Assembly: GCA_049999725.1 (NCBI GenBank)
Contig: JBNGIS010016989.1
Coordinates: 1-25,847 of the forward strand
Direction of reading: 5' to 3'
Length of the DNA: 25,847 nucleotides
Source of the DNA: Haplomitrium mnioides
Lineage: Eukaryota; Marchantiophyta; Haplomitriopsida; Calobryales
Made by a program: the position numbers and the translations under genes. Positions within the stretch are counted from its first letter, which is position 1. The number at the start of each line of letters is the position of its first letter. The notes under the pieces were generated by a model. It saw only the letters and a list, made by a program, of their open reading frames with translations. It was not told where the DNA came from and searched no databases. Below are positions 9,462 to 20,758 of the stretch, in pieces.

Positions 9462-11113
9462 GAGGAATCCAACGGGCTTCCTCGACGCGCCACGTGTCAG
9501 CTATCTGACGTCCAAAAGATCTCACGGGTTGCCAAGCTAAAACGAGGAAAAAACAAAGAGGAAAGGTATGCCCACTCAAACGCCGATTGCCAGAGCTGCA
9601 GGTGTCAGCTTTGCGTGAAATCACTCTTGTTGGGAAGAAATTGACAAAGCGCAGCTGTCGGCGCCAATGTCAGGCTCTGAATCTGGAAGGAGACCCACCT
9701 GCAGGCTGTGAAAAAAGGCAAGATGCACCTCTCGGTCGTCAGATAAGTGAAACAATGACCTTCAAGGAAGGGCGGTGATGAATCGTCAAGGCTGGGAGGA
9801 GGAAAATGAGCAAAGATAGACTACCTTGCTTTGAAGCTACAAGGACTGTTTTTTGGTGCAGAGAAAGTAGCGGGATACAAAGGAGAGAGTTCTGGTGAGA
9901 CCTTAGGTGAAGTGGGTGGACTCGTGAAGGAAGGCCATCACAGGGTAGAGGTGGACTGAGGAGGTGATGGGAATCGCTGACCAGGAGGCTTTAGAGGCTT
10001 AGACTACTCAGGTGTACTCACATTTGAAGGTGGACCAACATTTGGAGGTGGACCAACACTCAGAGGAGAAGAGGATTCTTTCGGTTTGTATTTCGTGAGG
10101 GGCAACCAAGGGGGGGTCCTGGTGTCGTCTCAGCTTTGATTTGTGCAAGAGATCAGTCCCAGCAGCATTCAGAGAGGGTTGATGGTGCTACAATCTAGTG
10201 GATTCAAGAGAGGAGTGGCTGTGTTAGTGCCCGCGCAATGCATAGAAGATCCAGTCGAAGCTCAAGGTGGAGTGGGTGGCCAGCAGTCGAGAGGACTATT
10301 TTCCAGAGGTGGAAGTTAAAGAAATCCTCTTCCAAGCTTGAGGAAGTAAATTCAGGGCTTCTCGCGAGGGAAGTTGAAAAACTATCTGGATCAGAGTGTG
10401 TGGGTGAGGAGCGAGAGGAAGGCTGGAGTTGCTGAAGGAAAGTTGGAGAAGAGATTGGTTCTTGAGAGGTGGATAGGCATGCAATGTTGGCAGGACAGGA
10501 CGTAGGTGTAGATGTGTCTACATTCATGTGTGTTGCTAGATTTGTGTTCTGTTTGTAGTTATGTGAAGTTCTTAGTTTAGAAGGCCTGCATTCCCTTTAT
10601 CAAATCCTGAGGACACTCTAGACAAGGGAAGTCAAGACAAACATCATTGTATCGTGATAATTGGATGTTGGGGCCTATTCCCCTTCTGTATACAAGGTGA
10701 CTGGGTCCAGGTCTGGGCCTCTGAAGTATATTTTGGAATCTATTCAGCAGCGTATCTATCCACTTGTATGTGTCCTTGAGGAATGCATGTGAATGAGCAA
10801 GGTGGCTGATGAAGGACTCACCAAGAGGCCATTGCAGACCAGAATCAACTGCTCTGTTCTAACTGCCTCTGTCTTCCAAGTGGCACCTTTTGAGGTTAAG
10901 GCCTGAAGAAGGGGTGTGACCTGCCTCTGTGGGCATTGGAGTGTGTGCTAGGGTGTTGTCAAGGTTGTGCAGTCACTCATGCGTTGGTAAATAGAAGTTG
11001 GGGTATATTCGGTGCAAAGCCCCTCCCATAAAAGGTCCCAAAACACTAAGTCAGCCCTCAATCGGGGGAAACTTTGTCAAAAAAGAGTTAAGGCTCCGAC
11101 CAAGGGGCTGACA

Positions 11114-14100
11114 ATTGACTCTCTTCAAATTTGTGGATGTTGATCTTACTCTTCCTTGCCTAATGATTGCTTCTACAATGGCTGCTTTCTGATTGTTTGT
11201 GCTTCTATTGAGAGAATGGATTTGAAGATTGGAAATTGCAGCATGAAGAAGGATCCAATAGGGTTTAGGGTTTAGGGTTATACATCATTATCTTTGCTAC
11301 ATGAAGAAGGTGAATTTGATATGAACTTGCAATAGTACTTGCCCTTGACCTACTTGATTTCTCAGCCAAAGTGAGAGAAATTCAAATAAAAAAGCAACTT
11401 GTAGTATAATTGTACTAGTATGAAGAAACACTAATGAAGTGTAATTGAGACCTTCCAATTGTGTATGGAGTACAATTGTTGTCGAATGCTGATTAGAGAT
11501 TTGAAATTCTGTAGCTATGATCGTTGAAGGGTCTAGGTTGTCAATGAGCTACATTGAATGATCTGCAATTTGATGTCTAAGTTCAAATGTCCCTATGAGA
11601 TATTGAAATTCTAGGAAATTGTTTCTATATTGGTTTGTTAAGTCCTTGTATACTTTGTATATGTTGTTCTCATTGTGTACTCCTTATCTGTATATATGTT
11701 CCTGAGATATGTGTAAATTGTGCATAGGTGTTGAGGCTAGAAAGAGAAGATTAGAATCAAAAAAAATAAATATGCCTTGCTTTTGCGTACATTTGCTTGT
11801 ATATGTGTCTAATTTGTGTTTGTAAATCATTGCAATAACCCGATGATAAGAACAAGGGACTTATTCAAAATTAGGAATTCACTTTGGTAGTTTGTGTATT
11901 TTGTTATTTGTTGTATAGCTTGTTTTGTGTATTCTATTTCATAAAGGAATGTAATGTCAGTCTAAGCTGCACCAACATGAAGTTCATAGAAATCTAAGTA
12001 TTAGACTATGTACTAGCATTACAAACTATTGGTTTCCTATTAGGTGTCAAAAAGCAAGTAAATTTGGGTTGAAACTATTTCCCATCTAGTTTCAATTGCT
12101 GACTCATGTATATTGACTATTAAAACTGATGTTGACAAGAATAAATGTGAGACCTTTGCTCTGATTCCAATTTGCCTAATGACATAGTATGGAATGATGG
12201 AAGGTTGTCTATTGTATACTTATATATTCTCTTTTGCTTTGTTATCTTCTAATCAATGAATAGTCTAAGTACTCAAACTGCCCATCCAATTCATGATGAC
12301 CCAAAATTTGTAGGTTCATATATCTTGGGTGAAGGGTTAGATGGTATGTTCATGTTGCATATGACTCAATTTAGCTGGATCCACACTAAAAGTTATTTTG
12401 TTATCATCGCTAGTAGTCCCAAGTTAGATTACACAATCTACTTTCCAATGCATCTTCATGGTACATATCCGTCATCGGCTCCTAGTTCCATTCTAATATC
12501 ATTTTTTCTCTTTTGTTACAACTCCAAAAACCCGATTGTCTGTATATGTTTTCATATTCCTCCCAACATCCTATGTTGTAAATTTGATCAGATAGTTGTT
12601 CATTGTTGTATACTCGTTATTGTAACCTTGCACATCGGCTCCACTTCTCGAAGTTCCATTTGATTTTGAAATCGCCCTCTATTTACAACCCTAGTATGTT
12701 ATCTTTGTTATAGTGGATCTCATAGTTAGAAATTACCCTTCATATATACGTTGTTGCAACCCCATATGTTGTAAGTTAAATACTATATCACTACATATAT
12801 TTGATGTTTGTGGCTCGAGTTTTATATGTCCATTATCGTAACACTGTTCATTAATTGTTGTAGATCCTATGTTTAGTTTCATCTTTCATTGTAGTAGCTT
12901 TATCATTGTAGTTTTCTCTTGGTCATAAGTTTCATCATTATAGCAAGGCTCCAAAGGTTTAATCGTTGTAATTTTGCCATTATCGTAAACCATTTGTTTG
13001 TAACTTTGATTATGTAACCTCTAGCATCGTAAATCCATTGACAAATCCTCCCACTTGAGTCTTAGTTTTGTAGTTAACTGGTCTAGCTTCTAACCCCTAG
13101 ATTCATGCTACTGACCACTACATTTATTGTCATATGTTGTCAACTTTCAACCAAGTAGTCTAATTGTTGCATTCGAACAGAAAGTACGCCTCATGTCACC
13201 ATTTCCAAAACTTAACATTGTCAATGTTAGAACCTTTTTTGCTATAAGAGCCAAATAGTAACCATCTTTGTTTCTTGTTATAGCATTGCAGAGTTTTTTA
13301 GTCGACTTTAGAACTTCTTGCAATATAACACTCAACTTTAGAAACCCCTAGCAACCTTGTGTCTGACATTAGAACTTCTCTTGCCATAAGAACATATTGG
13401 AACCTTGTTGTTATTTGACTGCGAACTCGCTGACTCTCCAGCAATTTTTCAAATTCTCTTTGTTGCAAAGACCAACTTTAGATATGAACTTGTTGTAAAA
13501 ACCATCCACGACTTAGGTCTCGACCATTTGAAAAACCTTCCTTATGCCACTCAACTTTAAGAATTCTAGTTGATGTTGTAAAGTCAACTTTTAGCTTTCT
13601 TAAAACTCAAAATTACAAAGAAGAGTTGCATGTGTCGTGCTCTCTTATATCCCAGATAGCGTAAGCAAATTTGAGATAAGATCCATCTAGTGAAATATGT
13701 GGAGAACACCGCCCACCTCTTTTCTTACTCCACTCCTAAACCCTAGAATATCATAATGAGATATCGTAGTTGCAAACTCTTGGATGGTTTCTTATGTTGT
13801 TAGTAGCTCTCTCTACTTAATTTTATTTTTCTAAGCATAGAGAACCTCACCACAAACATTCTAAACACTTCTAACTTCTATAGCTTTGTTTGCCCCCAAA
13901 CCTAATGATCTCCAAAAGTTTGTATATTTGTTCAATTTTAGGTTGTGCATCCCCTCTAAACTATCATCATTGCCTTGATACAACAAGGAACAATGGTCTG
14001 ATTCTAGGTTTCAATTTTTGAACCAAATATCAACCATGGCCCAAAAGTTAACGATGAACAAACAATATGTATTAGGAACCTTGACTGAACTATCATAGTG

Positions 14101-14520
14101 CTTAAGTTGCAAACCACTATACTACCAACAATTGAGTGGGGCTTACTCCCCATATAGCCCTACCATTGAGCAACAATTCTCTTAACCAATTGTATATGCA
14201 TGGTGTTTTTTTCTTGCTTACATAGAGTAAATATTGCCTTCATTTCTAATGGGCTAAGAAATCACCCTTTGTTGTATCTACTAATGCTTAATGTCAACAA
14301 AAGAGGGGAGAAGATTACAGCTAAAGAACAATATTTAGGGTTGAAGGGTTGGAAAGAAAACATGTACTTGATTTAGGTGTTTATCATTGATGGAGTTACA
14401 AGAACATTATGAACATGTTTGAAGTTGAAGGTGGATGCACATTAGTGACAAGCAAGGAGCAATTGAGAACATCCACTATTTTCTCTTGAAGCATCATACA
14501 TAGTCAACATCCACTACTAT
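11114..14520. other. AT-rich DNA between the two long-LTR elements
   Basis: No gene could be supported. The longest open frame (12256-12663, plus, 135 codons) has no recognisable domain and a composition like its surroundings. A short telomere-like run of nearly three TTTAGGG units lies at 11261-11279. From about 12570 to 13035 the words TTGTAA, TTGTAG and ATCGTAA recur every 15-35 bp, listed separately. CATAAGAAC-type words near 13240-13400 recall words in the LTR at 14521-17521, so part of this stretch may be a much older LTR remnant. Confidence 0.5.
12570..13035 (+). repeat. Degenerate array of TTGTA / ATCGTA words
   Basis: At least a dozen occurrences of (A/T)TTGTA(A/G) or ATCGTAA are spread over 465 bp with irregular spacing of about 15-35 bp, often preceded by CAT or CATT (for example near 12836, 12891, 12965, 12982, 13027). 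The pattern looks like a strongly decayed minisatellite, but the spacing is not constant and AT-rich composition alone could produce some of it. Confidence 0.3.
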
Positions 14521-16030
14521 TGTCGTAGCACAATAGTGGCACTCCAGCCTCAAAAAGAACAACCAGCTATTGAACCACGCAAGATCTATATAGAAATCTG
14601 CTCTTAATTCACTTTTACCAACTTTCTTGATTCTTTATAGAGTTTTGAAATTGCACTCTATCAGTTCAGAGATGGACCTCTCTTCACTCTAGAACTGACA
14701 ACCTTTACTCCATAAACCAAACACACAAACCACTTCTACTACTCACTATAACAGAGCAAAAACCAAGAATTACTCAAACTATATGGCTGACATTTCTAGG
14801 AAAAGAAAGTTGATGCACAGGTTGATTTTAAACTTGAGCTGTTTTTGAGAAGTTCCCAAGCAACTAGTTACCCAACTTGCTTGAAACTCTCAAACCAACA
14901 CTCTAGTGCCTCCAATGCCTACCTTCATTACTTCACCTCACTTCCATCAAATTGGATACTCACGCCACTCCAACCCAATATATCCCAGAGCTTGATGCTG
15001 AGAACTCAGCTATGGAACGACCCTCCTGGTCTCACATTCACTTGTTGTTCCTCCAACCACCCACTACTCTGTTTATTTGTGAAATGCCTACCTATACCCT
15101 AGGCACACACAATCCAGAGCACTCCTTGCTCTACTGCAACCCACCAACCAATATCCATTAACTGGAGAATCACAGAAGGTTCTCCCCTTAAGAATTTAAC
15201 AACACAGAACAAAACAGAACTTAAAGCAGAATTGATTTGCCACTGAATCTCCCACAAATCACAATCTGGAACTCAAAACTCAGACCCACCAGCAAAACAC
15301 ACTTAGGTACCCCTTGACATGCACTTCTCTAATACAATCTGACTGATTTCTTCAATTGCAAACCTACAAAACATCCACCAACCAACTCTAACTTCAAATC
15401 ATTATTCCTTCATCAAATTGCTCCTCATGAATCTGCAATCAACAACATGAACATGGGACCTCACAGACAAGAATCTCATAATCTTTACTTGAAGCACACA
15501 TGTACAATGAGACAACCAGCAAAACAGGAACTCGCCAACAGGCTTGTACCCCTTGTCCTACTCAACTGACAATAACAATCATCCTAGTTCCAAACCAAAC
15601 TAACTTCCTTTTCTACGTGCTAACTTTCCCCTACTAAGTTTCCAATAAGAACTAGCAACTCATATTGTGTTCTTAAGCTAAACAACTCGCTTTCACTAAC
15701 TTGAACTAACTCTGCTCGCCATAAGAACTAATTACTAGCAGTTGTTCTTATGCTAATTTTCAAACTTTTACTAACTCCTCACTTCATCTCCTTTTCAATT
15801 TCGAACTTTTCGACTTCCTCCAAGTAGTTGTTTCGCCTTTTAAAACTTTCAAACTTTCAGTTCAACTTCCACACTAAAACCATGATAAATCACTACTTTG
15901 CCATTCAAACTTCTCTCCTCGCTGGCCTTTTTGCAACAATTCTTATCACGCAAAACATTGATAAGTCACCATTTTATCCACACCGCTTTGCTTTGTCGCT
16001 ATTTCGCTAATCATCCTTCCGTTGAACACT

Positions 16031-16206
16031 TCGGAACATAACCTTCCTAACCGGGGATCTCCACTTCGGAATCCCATACGGAACCAACTTACTTGGGGAC
16101 TCCACTTTGGATCCCCACACGAACACTCATCAGAACCCTCTTAACTTGGGTATCCCACCTCGGAAGATGGATCAGAACCCCTTTAACCGGGGATCCCCAC
16201 AACGGA
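16031..16206 (-). repeat. 42-bp subrepeat array inside gypsy LTR
   Basis: Read on the minus strand, four cores of GGGGATCCCCGGTTAA type occur, with G-runs at plus positions about 16053, 16095, 16148 and 16189 (spacings of 42, 53 and 41 bp). Each core is followed by a GG(T/A)TCTGAT / GGTTCCGTAT spacer. Core, spacing and orientation match the array at 8178-8290 in the solo LTR. Confidence 0.7.
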
Positions 16207-17073
16207 AGGCGCGGTTCCGACGCCTTCTTCAAACCACGGACCCTTCTTGCAACTTCTTCTGCTCGCTTTCAAAATCATTCTCATTCCTTTTAAACTTTTA
16301 ATTCCATCTGATTCAAACAGTTCGCACAGCAGAATTTCGTTGCCAGTCACTTTCTCGCTGATATTTTTGACTTTTGCTCAATTTCCTTTCCACTCATAAA
16401 ACTTTCCGCATCGGGCTCTCGCGCATGACAATTCTTCACTTCAATTTGTAAGGCTCTTCTCCATTTGGAATTGATTCGCAAGCCCCCTCGTAGATCTCTT
16501 CTCCATAGGAATTCTCCTCTTTCTCACCATTTACATTCTATTTCTTCGCGGCCTTTATCACCACTGGCATACAGACAAAAGACCTTCAAATTCCGCAGGG
16601 CTCTACTCTGGAGATTAATTTGCAACTACCTATCCCAGAGGAAATTCTACAACTGGCCGATTTCCTTTGAATTCCTCATTCTCCCTTTCCAATTTCGCAG
16701 AAGATCTTCATTCAGCACTCACGCTCAGAAATCTTTGCAAGGCGTTCTTCCTCAACTTTGGAATCTTACACATATTTCTGATCCGTAATCCAAACAACCA
16801 ATCGTGCCAACAACTGTTGTTTCCAAATCACCATCAAAATTCTATTCCCCAGAACAATCATTACATTCATTTTTTCTATCCAACTTGTTCTCGATCTGAG
16901 GAAAATCTCCACAATTCCTACGAGTCTACCCCGCAGAGCACTTGCAAATCTCCCTCAATGCAGATTCCCACCTTGATCCAAACACCATGTGCTCTCCCTC
17001 ATGAACGCTTCATAATAGGTCGCCTTCCCGAACACCTCCAAATATCCAATAAGTACTTCCCAATAACCTAGAA

Positions 17074-17085
17074 GCACTATATAAG
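17074..17085 (-). promoter_or_regulatory. Candidate TATA box of the gypsy LTR
   Basis: The minus strand reads GCTTATATAGTGC about 440 bp after the LTR start, a plausible position for a U3/R promoter. The motif is nearly symmetric, so it could also serve the other strand. No start site can be verified from sequence alone. Confidence 0.3.
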
Positions 17086-17523
17086 CAAATCACACTTACT
17101 TCCTTTTGAGAGGCAGCCCCACATGGGTGTAAGGCCACCGCTTATTTTCCTTGCCCATGGACAGACCTAGTTCAAGGCATCAGCTTCCTTCCTTCGACAC
17201 ACTTCACCTACCTCCTGGGCAAGCTGTCCATCAACACATAGAACAAGAATAGATAGATAGGTAGATAGGGATTGGTTGGCCCTCAACACTTAGATTAGTT
17301 TTACCAAACAAAAGTTTTTTTTTCTTCACTAAAAAAGACCAACTTCCTCATCATCTAGCATTCTCTTCTTTTCCACTTTATACCAAAAATGTCCTCTGAT
17401 CTTTACATTTTACAACTTGACACTCAAAACTGAAGCTTTACCACTTCCTTCTCACTCCACTCCTCAGAAGAGAACACCTTCAAGGAGTTTCTGACCTTCT
17501 ATCAAGAACTATGCTCTCACATA

Positions 17524-17535
17524 GCCCCCTTCTCC
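17524..17535 (-). other. Polypurine tract of the gypsy element
   Basis: The minus strand reads GGAGAAGGGGGC, followed by TA and then the TGTGAGAG start of the 3' LTR. A G/A-rich tract immediately upstream of the 3' LTR primes plus-strand DNA synthesis in LTR elements. Its position fixes the LTR boundary at 17521. Confidence 0.8.
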
Positions 17536-17559
17536 ATCACGCAGCGTCCTCGCAAGCAT

Positions 17560-18805
17560 TCACAAATAATACTGTTTCACTCTTGATCCATTAACTCTTG
17601 TTTCTAACACTTCTCTTGTTAAAGTCTTTAACTCCAACGATCCATTCTCATAAATTTTTGAAACTACATAAGGTCCCATCCATCTGACATGGAGTTTCCT
17701 TGGGAACCAAAAATAACGACTATTATACAGAAGTACTAGATCCCCTTCAGAAATATTCACCTTTTTGAGCTTGGAATCATAGCCTTCTTTCCTCTTGTTC
17801 TGGACTTTTCCAGTTTCGGCCAGAGCCTAAACTCTTTCTTCCTCCAGCTTGACCAAGTCCATCATTTGCTTCAATAAACTTCCCTCATCTGGCATCCATT
17901 CTTCTTCAGCAATCCTAATTGACGACACGTCCCATTCTACTGGTACTAAAGAATGAGTACCATAAACCAAATAGAATGGAGTCTGCTTTGTAGTCTACTT
18001 TCTCCGTTGTTCTATAAGCCCACAAACCTAAGTACAGCTTCTTGTCCCAATCCAACGAGTATGCCGAACAAATCTTTGTCAAAATCTTACACAACAACCC
18101 ATTAACTCTTTCACTATGTCCATTTGCTTTTGGGTTATAAGGCGTTGTTTTCATGTGTTCAATCATATAGATGTCAGTAAGGCGTTGAATCACCTCATTC
18201 AAAAAATGAGTTCCCCTATCACTAATCAACTCTAAATGACATCCAATTCTTGTGATTATGTTCTCAAATAGGAAGTTAGCAACCTCCACTGCTCCATCTC
18301 TATGTGTAGCTTTTACTTCCACCCATTTGGTAGCATAATCTGTACATACTAATATATATCTATTCTCATAGTATCTGGACACTAGTGTAATAGGTCCTAC
18401 AAAATCAATACCCCATTTCTCAAATGGAGCTAAAGGTAAGATAGGCGTCAGTGGCCAATGGCTGCTTGCTATTAGTTTCCCCACTCTTTACATCCTTGTA
18501 CATCGTAGGTCACCAATACTCTGCCTCATGAATCTTTTCCATCGTGTTACGTATAGCATAGTGTCCTCCTACTTCATCATCGTGCAATGCAGCAATCACC
18601 CTTTTAACTTCATCAGGACCTAAACAATGTCTCAATATCTCATCAGGTCCTTTCTTATACAACACTCTTTTATAAATTGTATACGGCGCTATCTTCTAGA
18701 AAAATACTGCCTCTTCTTCTTTATTCAAACCAGAAGGTAAAATAGAACTTTCTAGATATACCCAAATCTCTTTATACCAGGGGTTCTCCTCCCCTTCCTT
18801 CTCAA
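17560..18805 (-). pseudogene. Gypsy integrase domain, broken
   Basis: The N-terminal zinc finger is half present. ALHDDEVGGHYA (about 18560-18610) supplies the two histidines, but the following cysteine pair is missing: the sequence jumps from PTMYKDVK (about 18490) to GKLIASSHW, suggesting a small deletion. The catalytic core (17985-18484) has D in WGIDFVGPI, D in LISDRGTHFLN and E in NGHSERVNGLL, so the D,D-E triad is visible. A frameshift near 17985 precedes the WDVSSIRIAEEEWMPDEG stretch. The C-terminal part (17560-17760) has LHVRWMGPYVVSKIY, a GPY-like motif. Nothing chromodomain-like follows before the polypurine tract. In-frame stops: TAG at 18696, TGA at 18510, TAG at 17827. Function, if intact, would be insertion of the cDNA into the host chromosome. 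Confidence 0.9.
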
Positions 18806-19290
18806 TTGCGAAGAAAATTTTCATCTGGAAAATTATCATTCAGATCATCTATCTCAGCTGGTCCTAGAATCTTGGATAGGAAGTCTGTAGCCTGATGGGA
18901 CTTTCTTGGTCTTATGTCCACTTCAAAATCAAATTCCTGGAGTAGCAACATCCATCTTGCTATCCTTCCAGAAAGATCAGGTTTATTCACTAAACACTTC
19001 AGTGAATTATGATCAACACGAAGCACAAATGGATACCCTAGCAGATAATGTTTGAATTTCCTGACTGAAAATATCAATCCCAATGCTTCTCTCTCTGTCA
19101 CCGAATAATTATTTTTAGCTGCAGTCAATTTCTGACTTGCATAATAAATTGGATGGTCTTTCTTATCTTCATCCTTTTGACTCAATACATTGCCTATTGC
19201 AAAGGCAGAGACATCCACATAGACATGGAACTTTCTATCCCAAACTAGAGGCTTTAGAACAGGAGCTGTACTAAGTTTCTCTTTTAGCAT
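18802..19290 (-). pseudogene. Gypsy RNase H domain
   Basis: One open frame of about 162 codons carries the RNase H fold that degrades the RNA strand during reverse transcription. Visible blocks are FHVYVDVSAFAIGNVLSQ (catalytic D; the usual TDAS reads VDVS), HPIYYASQKLTAAKNNYSVT followed by EREALGLIF (catalytic E), and FVLRVDHNSLKCL (catalytic D). The tail RPRKSHQATDFLSKI corresponds to the usual 'G--N-VADALSR' end. The frame is shifted relative to the RT upstream (overlap at 19284-19290), so a small indel separates the two. It is the best preserved domain of this element. A further frameshift near 18805 leads into the integrase. Confidence 0.92.
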
Positions 19291-20213
19291 CTCAAAAGCT
19301 TTCTGAGCTTCCTCTCCCCACTAAAATACAACATTTTTTTGCAACAAATCATAAGTGGAGAAGCTATCCAGGAGTAGTTCTCTATGAATCTTTTATAGTA
19401 GCCTGTAGCTCCCAAAAACTCCCTTACTTCCGTTATTATAGTAGGCCTCCTAACTTCTTTTATAATTTTCACTTTGTCCACATCTACTGCAATACCATCC
19501 TTGGAAACTCTATTCCCCAATAATAATCCTTCATTCATCGCAATAAAAGTTTTCTCAAGGTGCAATCCTAACTGACCCCATCTGCATCTCTCAAAAGTCT
19601 TTCTTAGATGACTGGGATGATTCTCCTTTGATCCATATATACAAATGTCATCCGGAAATATTTCTATGAAATCCTTTAGATAAGGTTTAAAAATCTATGT
19701 CATCGCTCTCTGAAAAGTAGTTGGGGCGTTACATAGCTCAAAAGATATTACATTATAAGCATACGTCCCCCAGTTTGTAGTGAAGGTAGTTTTCGGTCTA
19801 TCCTCATGATGGATACTCACCTGGTTGTAACCAGAGAATCCATTTAGAAATGTATAACATTCTGCTTTTGCCACCTGATCTAGGATATCATTAAATAGTA
19901 AAGGATAAAAATCCTTTTTAGTTGGCTGGTTTAATCTCCTAAAATCCTGGCACACTCTAATCTTCCTATTTTTCTTCATGACTATCACTATTGGTGACAC
20001 CCATTCACTATAAGGTACTGCATAAACAAAGTTGGCAACCAATACTTTATCCAACTCTTCTTTAACTAGCAAAGAGTATTTGGAGTTCAGACGGTACTGT
20101 CTCTGCCTGACCGCTACAACACCCTCCTCCAGATAAATCCTATGCTCATAGAGTTCTGCAGGTATTCCCTATAGATCTTTGTATGACCAAGCAAACACAT
20201 CTTGAAATTCTGC
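19284..20213 (-). pseudogene. Gypsy reverse transcriptase domain, broken
   Basis: Blocks in order: VFAWSYKDL (about 20170-20200), LVKEELDKVL, VSPIVIVMKKNRKIRVCQDF (19960-20020), AECYTFLNGFSGYNQVSIH (the first catalytic D of the usual 'DL-SGY-Q' reads N), TTFTTNWGTYAYNVISFELC, NAPTTFQRAMT, then FPDDICIYGSKENHPSHLRK with the catalytic DD pair (the usual L before DD is P), and VREFLGATGYYKRFI. In-frame TAG codons stand at 20169-20171 and 19695-19697. The segment 19284-19565 continues in the same frame. The changed first aspartate and the stops make the enzyme inactive. It would copy element RNA into cDNA inside cytoplasmic particles. Confidence 0.93.
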
Positions 20214-20758
20214 CAAAAGTGCTTTATACATTTTCTCTCTTCATCATCTAGTTCATTACATAGAAATAGCACCTTTTCAGGATCCTTTGGACTTACTTGT
20301 ATCGCACTATATTGTTGTTCTTTTACCACATTATGCGTCGTAACCTGCTCCATAATCAGCTCAGGTACTTTCTCCCCTTCACCTGCAAATAATGCGAACA
20401 TATCCAAGTTGCCTTCTTTTCCATCACTGCATAAACTCCATTTAATAAATTGTTCATCAGTCCAACCAGCAAAAGTAGGATTACAGACAACCAGTTCCTC
20501 ACAATACTCTTCCGCTAAATGAGCAATTGGCGTATCGTCCTCCTGTAACCACAATTTTGGGTTCTTATTTGCTTCTTTATCAGACTCTGAAATAGACCCG
20601 TCATATTCTCCAGACTGCTCTAAGGTATACTCCTCTACTGTATGAGTTTCTCCTTGATATGGAGGTTCTCCCCATGATAGTTTTGCCTTGGGTTTAGTTC
20701 CAAATCGGATCCCTCTTTTTCCCCAATCTTCTACTACTTTGGCTTGATACAGCCAAGG
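20114..20758 (-). pseudogene. Linker between protease and RT
   Basis: The protease frame continues after a TAG at 20759-20761 through PWLYQAKVVEDWGKRGIRFG, a block commonly seen after the protease of plant gypsy elements. An acidic spacer follows (VEEYTLEQSGEYDGSISESD, then EDDTPIAHLAEEYCEEL), ending in NELDDEERKCIKHFWQNF. A frameshift near 20213 moves the coding sense into the RT frame. The last 30 or so codons of this frame down to 20114 therefore duplicate the RT start out of frame. No separate function is recognised. Confidence 0.7.

Larger units (their letters stand above)
7521..11113 (+). mobile_element. Putative 3.6-kb solo LTR of a long-LTR gypsy element
   Basis: The block begins TGTCGGCC and ends GGCTGACA, an 8-bp inverted terminal repeat with one mismatch. 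The five bases outside are ACTGA on the left and ATTGA on the right, a target-site duplication with one C/T change. No primer-binding site follows the right end and no pol lies beside it, so a solo LTR is the simplest reading. The interior is GC-rich and CpG-rich, unlike its flanks, and is built of several tandem arrays (listed separately), including an 18-bp duplication at 10020-10055. It contains a 100-N gap. The plus orientation is inferred from the 42-bp subrepeat shared with the minus-strand gypsy LTR at 14521-17521. The open frames inside (7598-7930, 8824-9237, 9065-9427, 10204-10527) are repeat translations without known domains. Alternative: a compound of two elements joined across the gap. 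Confidence 0.58.
14521..17521 (-). repeat. Complete 3' LTR of the gypsy element (3,001 bp)
   Basis: The left end TGTCGTAGCA matches the start of the copy at 23608, and the right end TGCTCTCACA is followed two bases later by a polypurine tract. The terminal inverted repeat TGTCGTAGCA / TGTGAGAGCA agrees in seven of ten positions. Positions 14521-15170 are collinear with 23608-24248. A TTTATT near 15072 gives an AATAAA on the transcribed strand, and CTTATATAG near 17075-17085 is a possible TATA box. A short GATA-type microsatellite lies at about 17248-17270. Open frames inside (14845-15161, 16093-16301, 16465-17071) carry no known domain; the first recurs at 24030 only because the LTR is duplicated. 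Confidence 0.87.

Noticed and set aside
11261-11279. Nearly three tandem TTTAGGG units, the plant telomere motif
   Set aside because: Far too short for an interstitial telomere; GGGTTTAGGG words are common in plant DNA.
12256-12663. 135-codon open frame, the longest outside the elements in its region
   Set aside because: No recognisable domain, base composition like its flanks, and rich in codons expected from AT-rich DNA; likely chance.
14845-15161. Two open frames whose sequence recurs almost unchanged at 24030-24239
   Set aside because: The recurrence is explained by the LTR pair of the gypsy element, not by a gene family.
17261-17320. Alternative right end for the gypsy 3' LTR at CCTCAACA (near 17287)
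   Set aside because: On the minus strand it is not preceded by a purine tract, whereas 17521 has both a polypurine tract and a better terminal inverted repeat.
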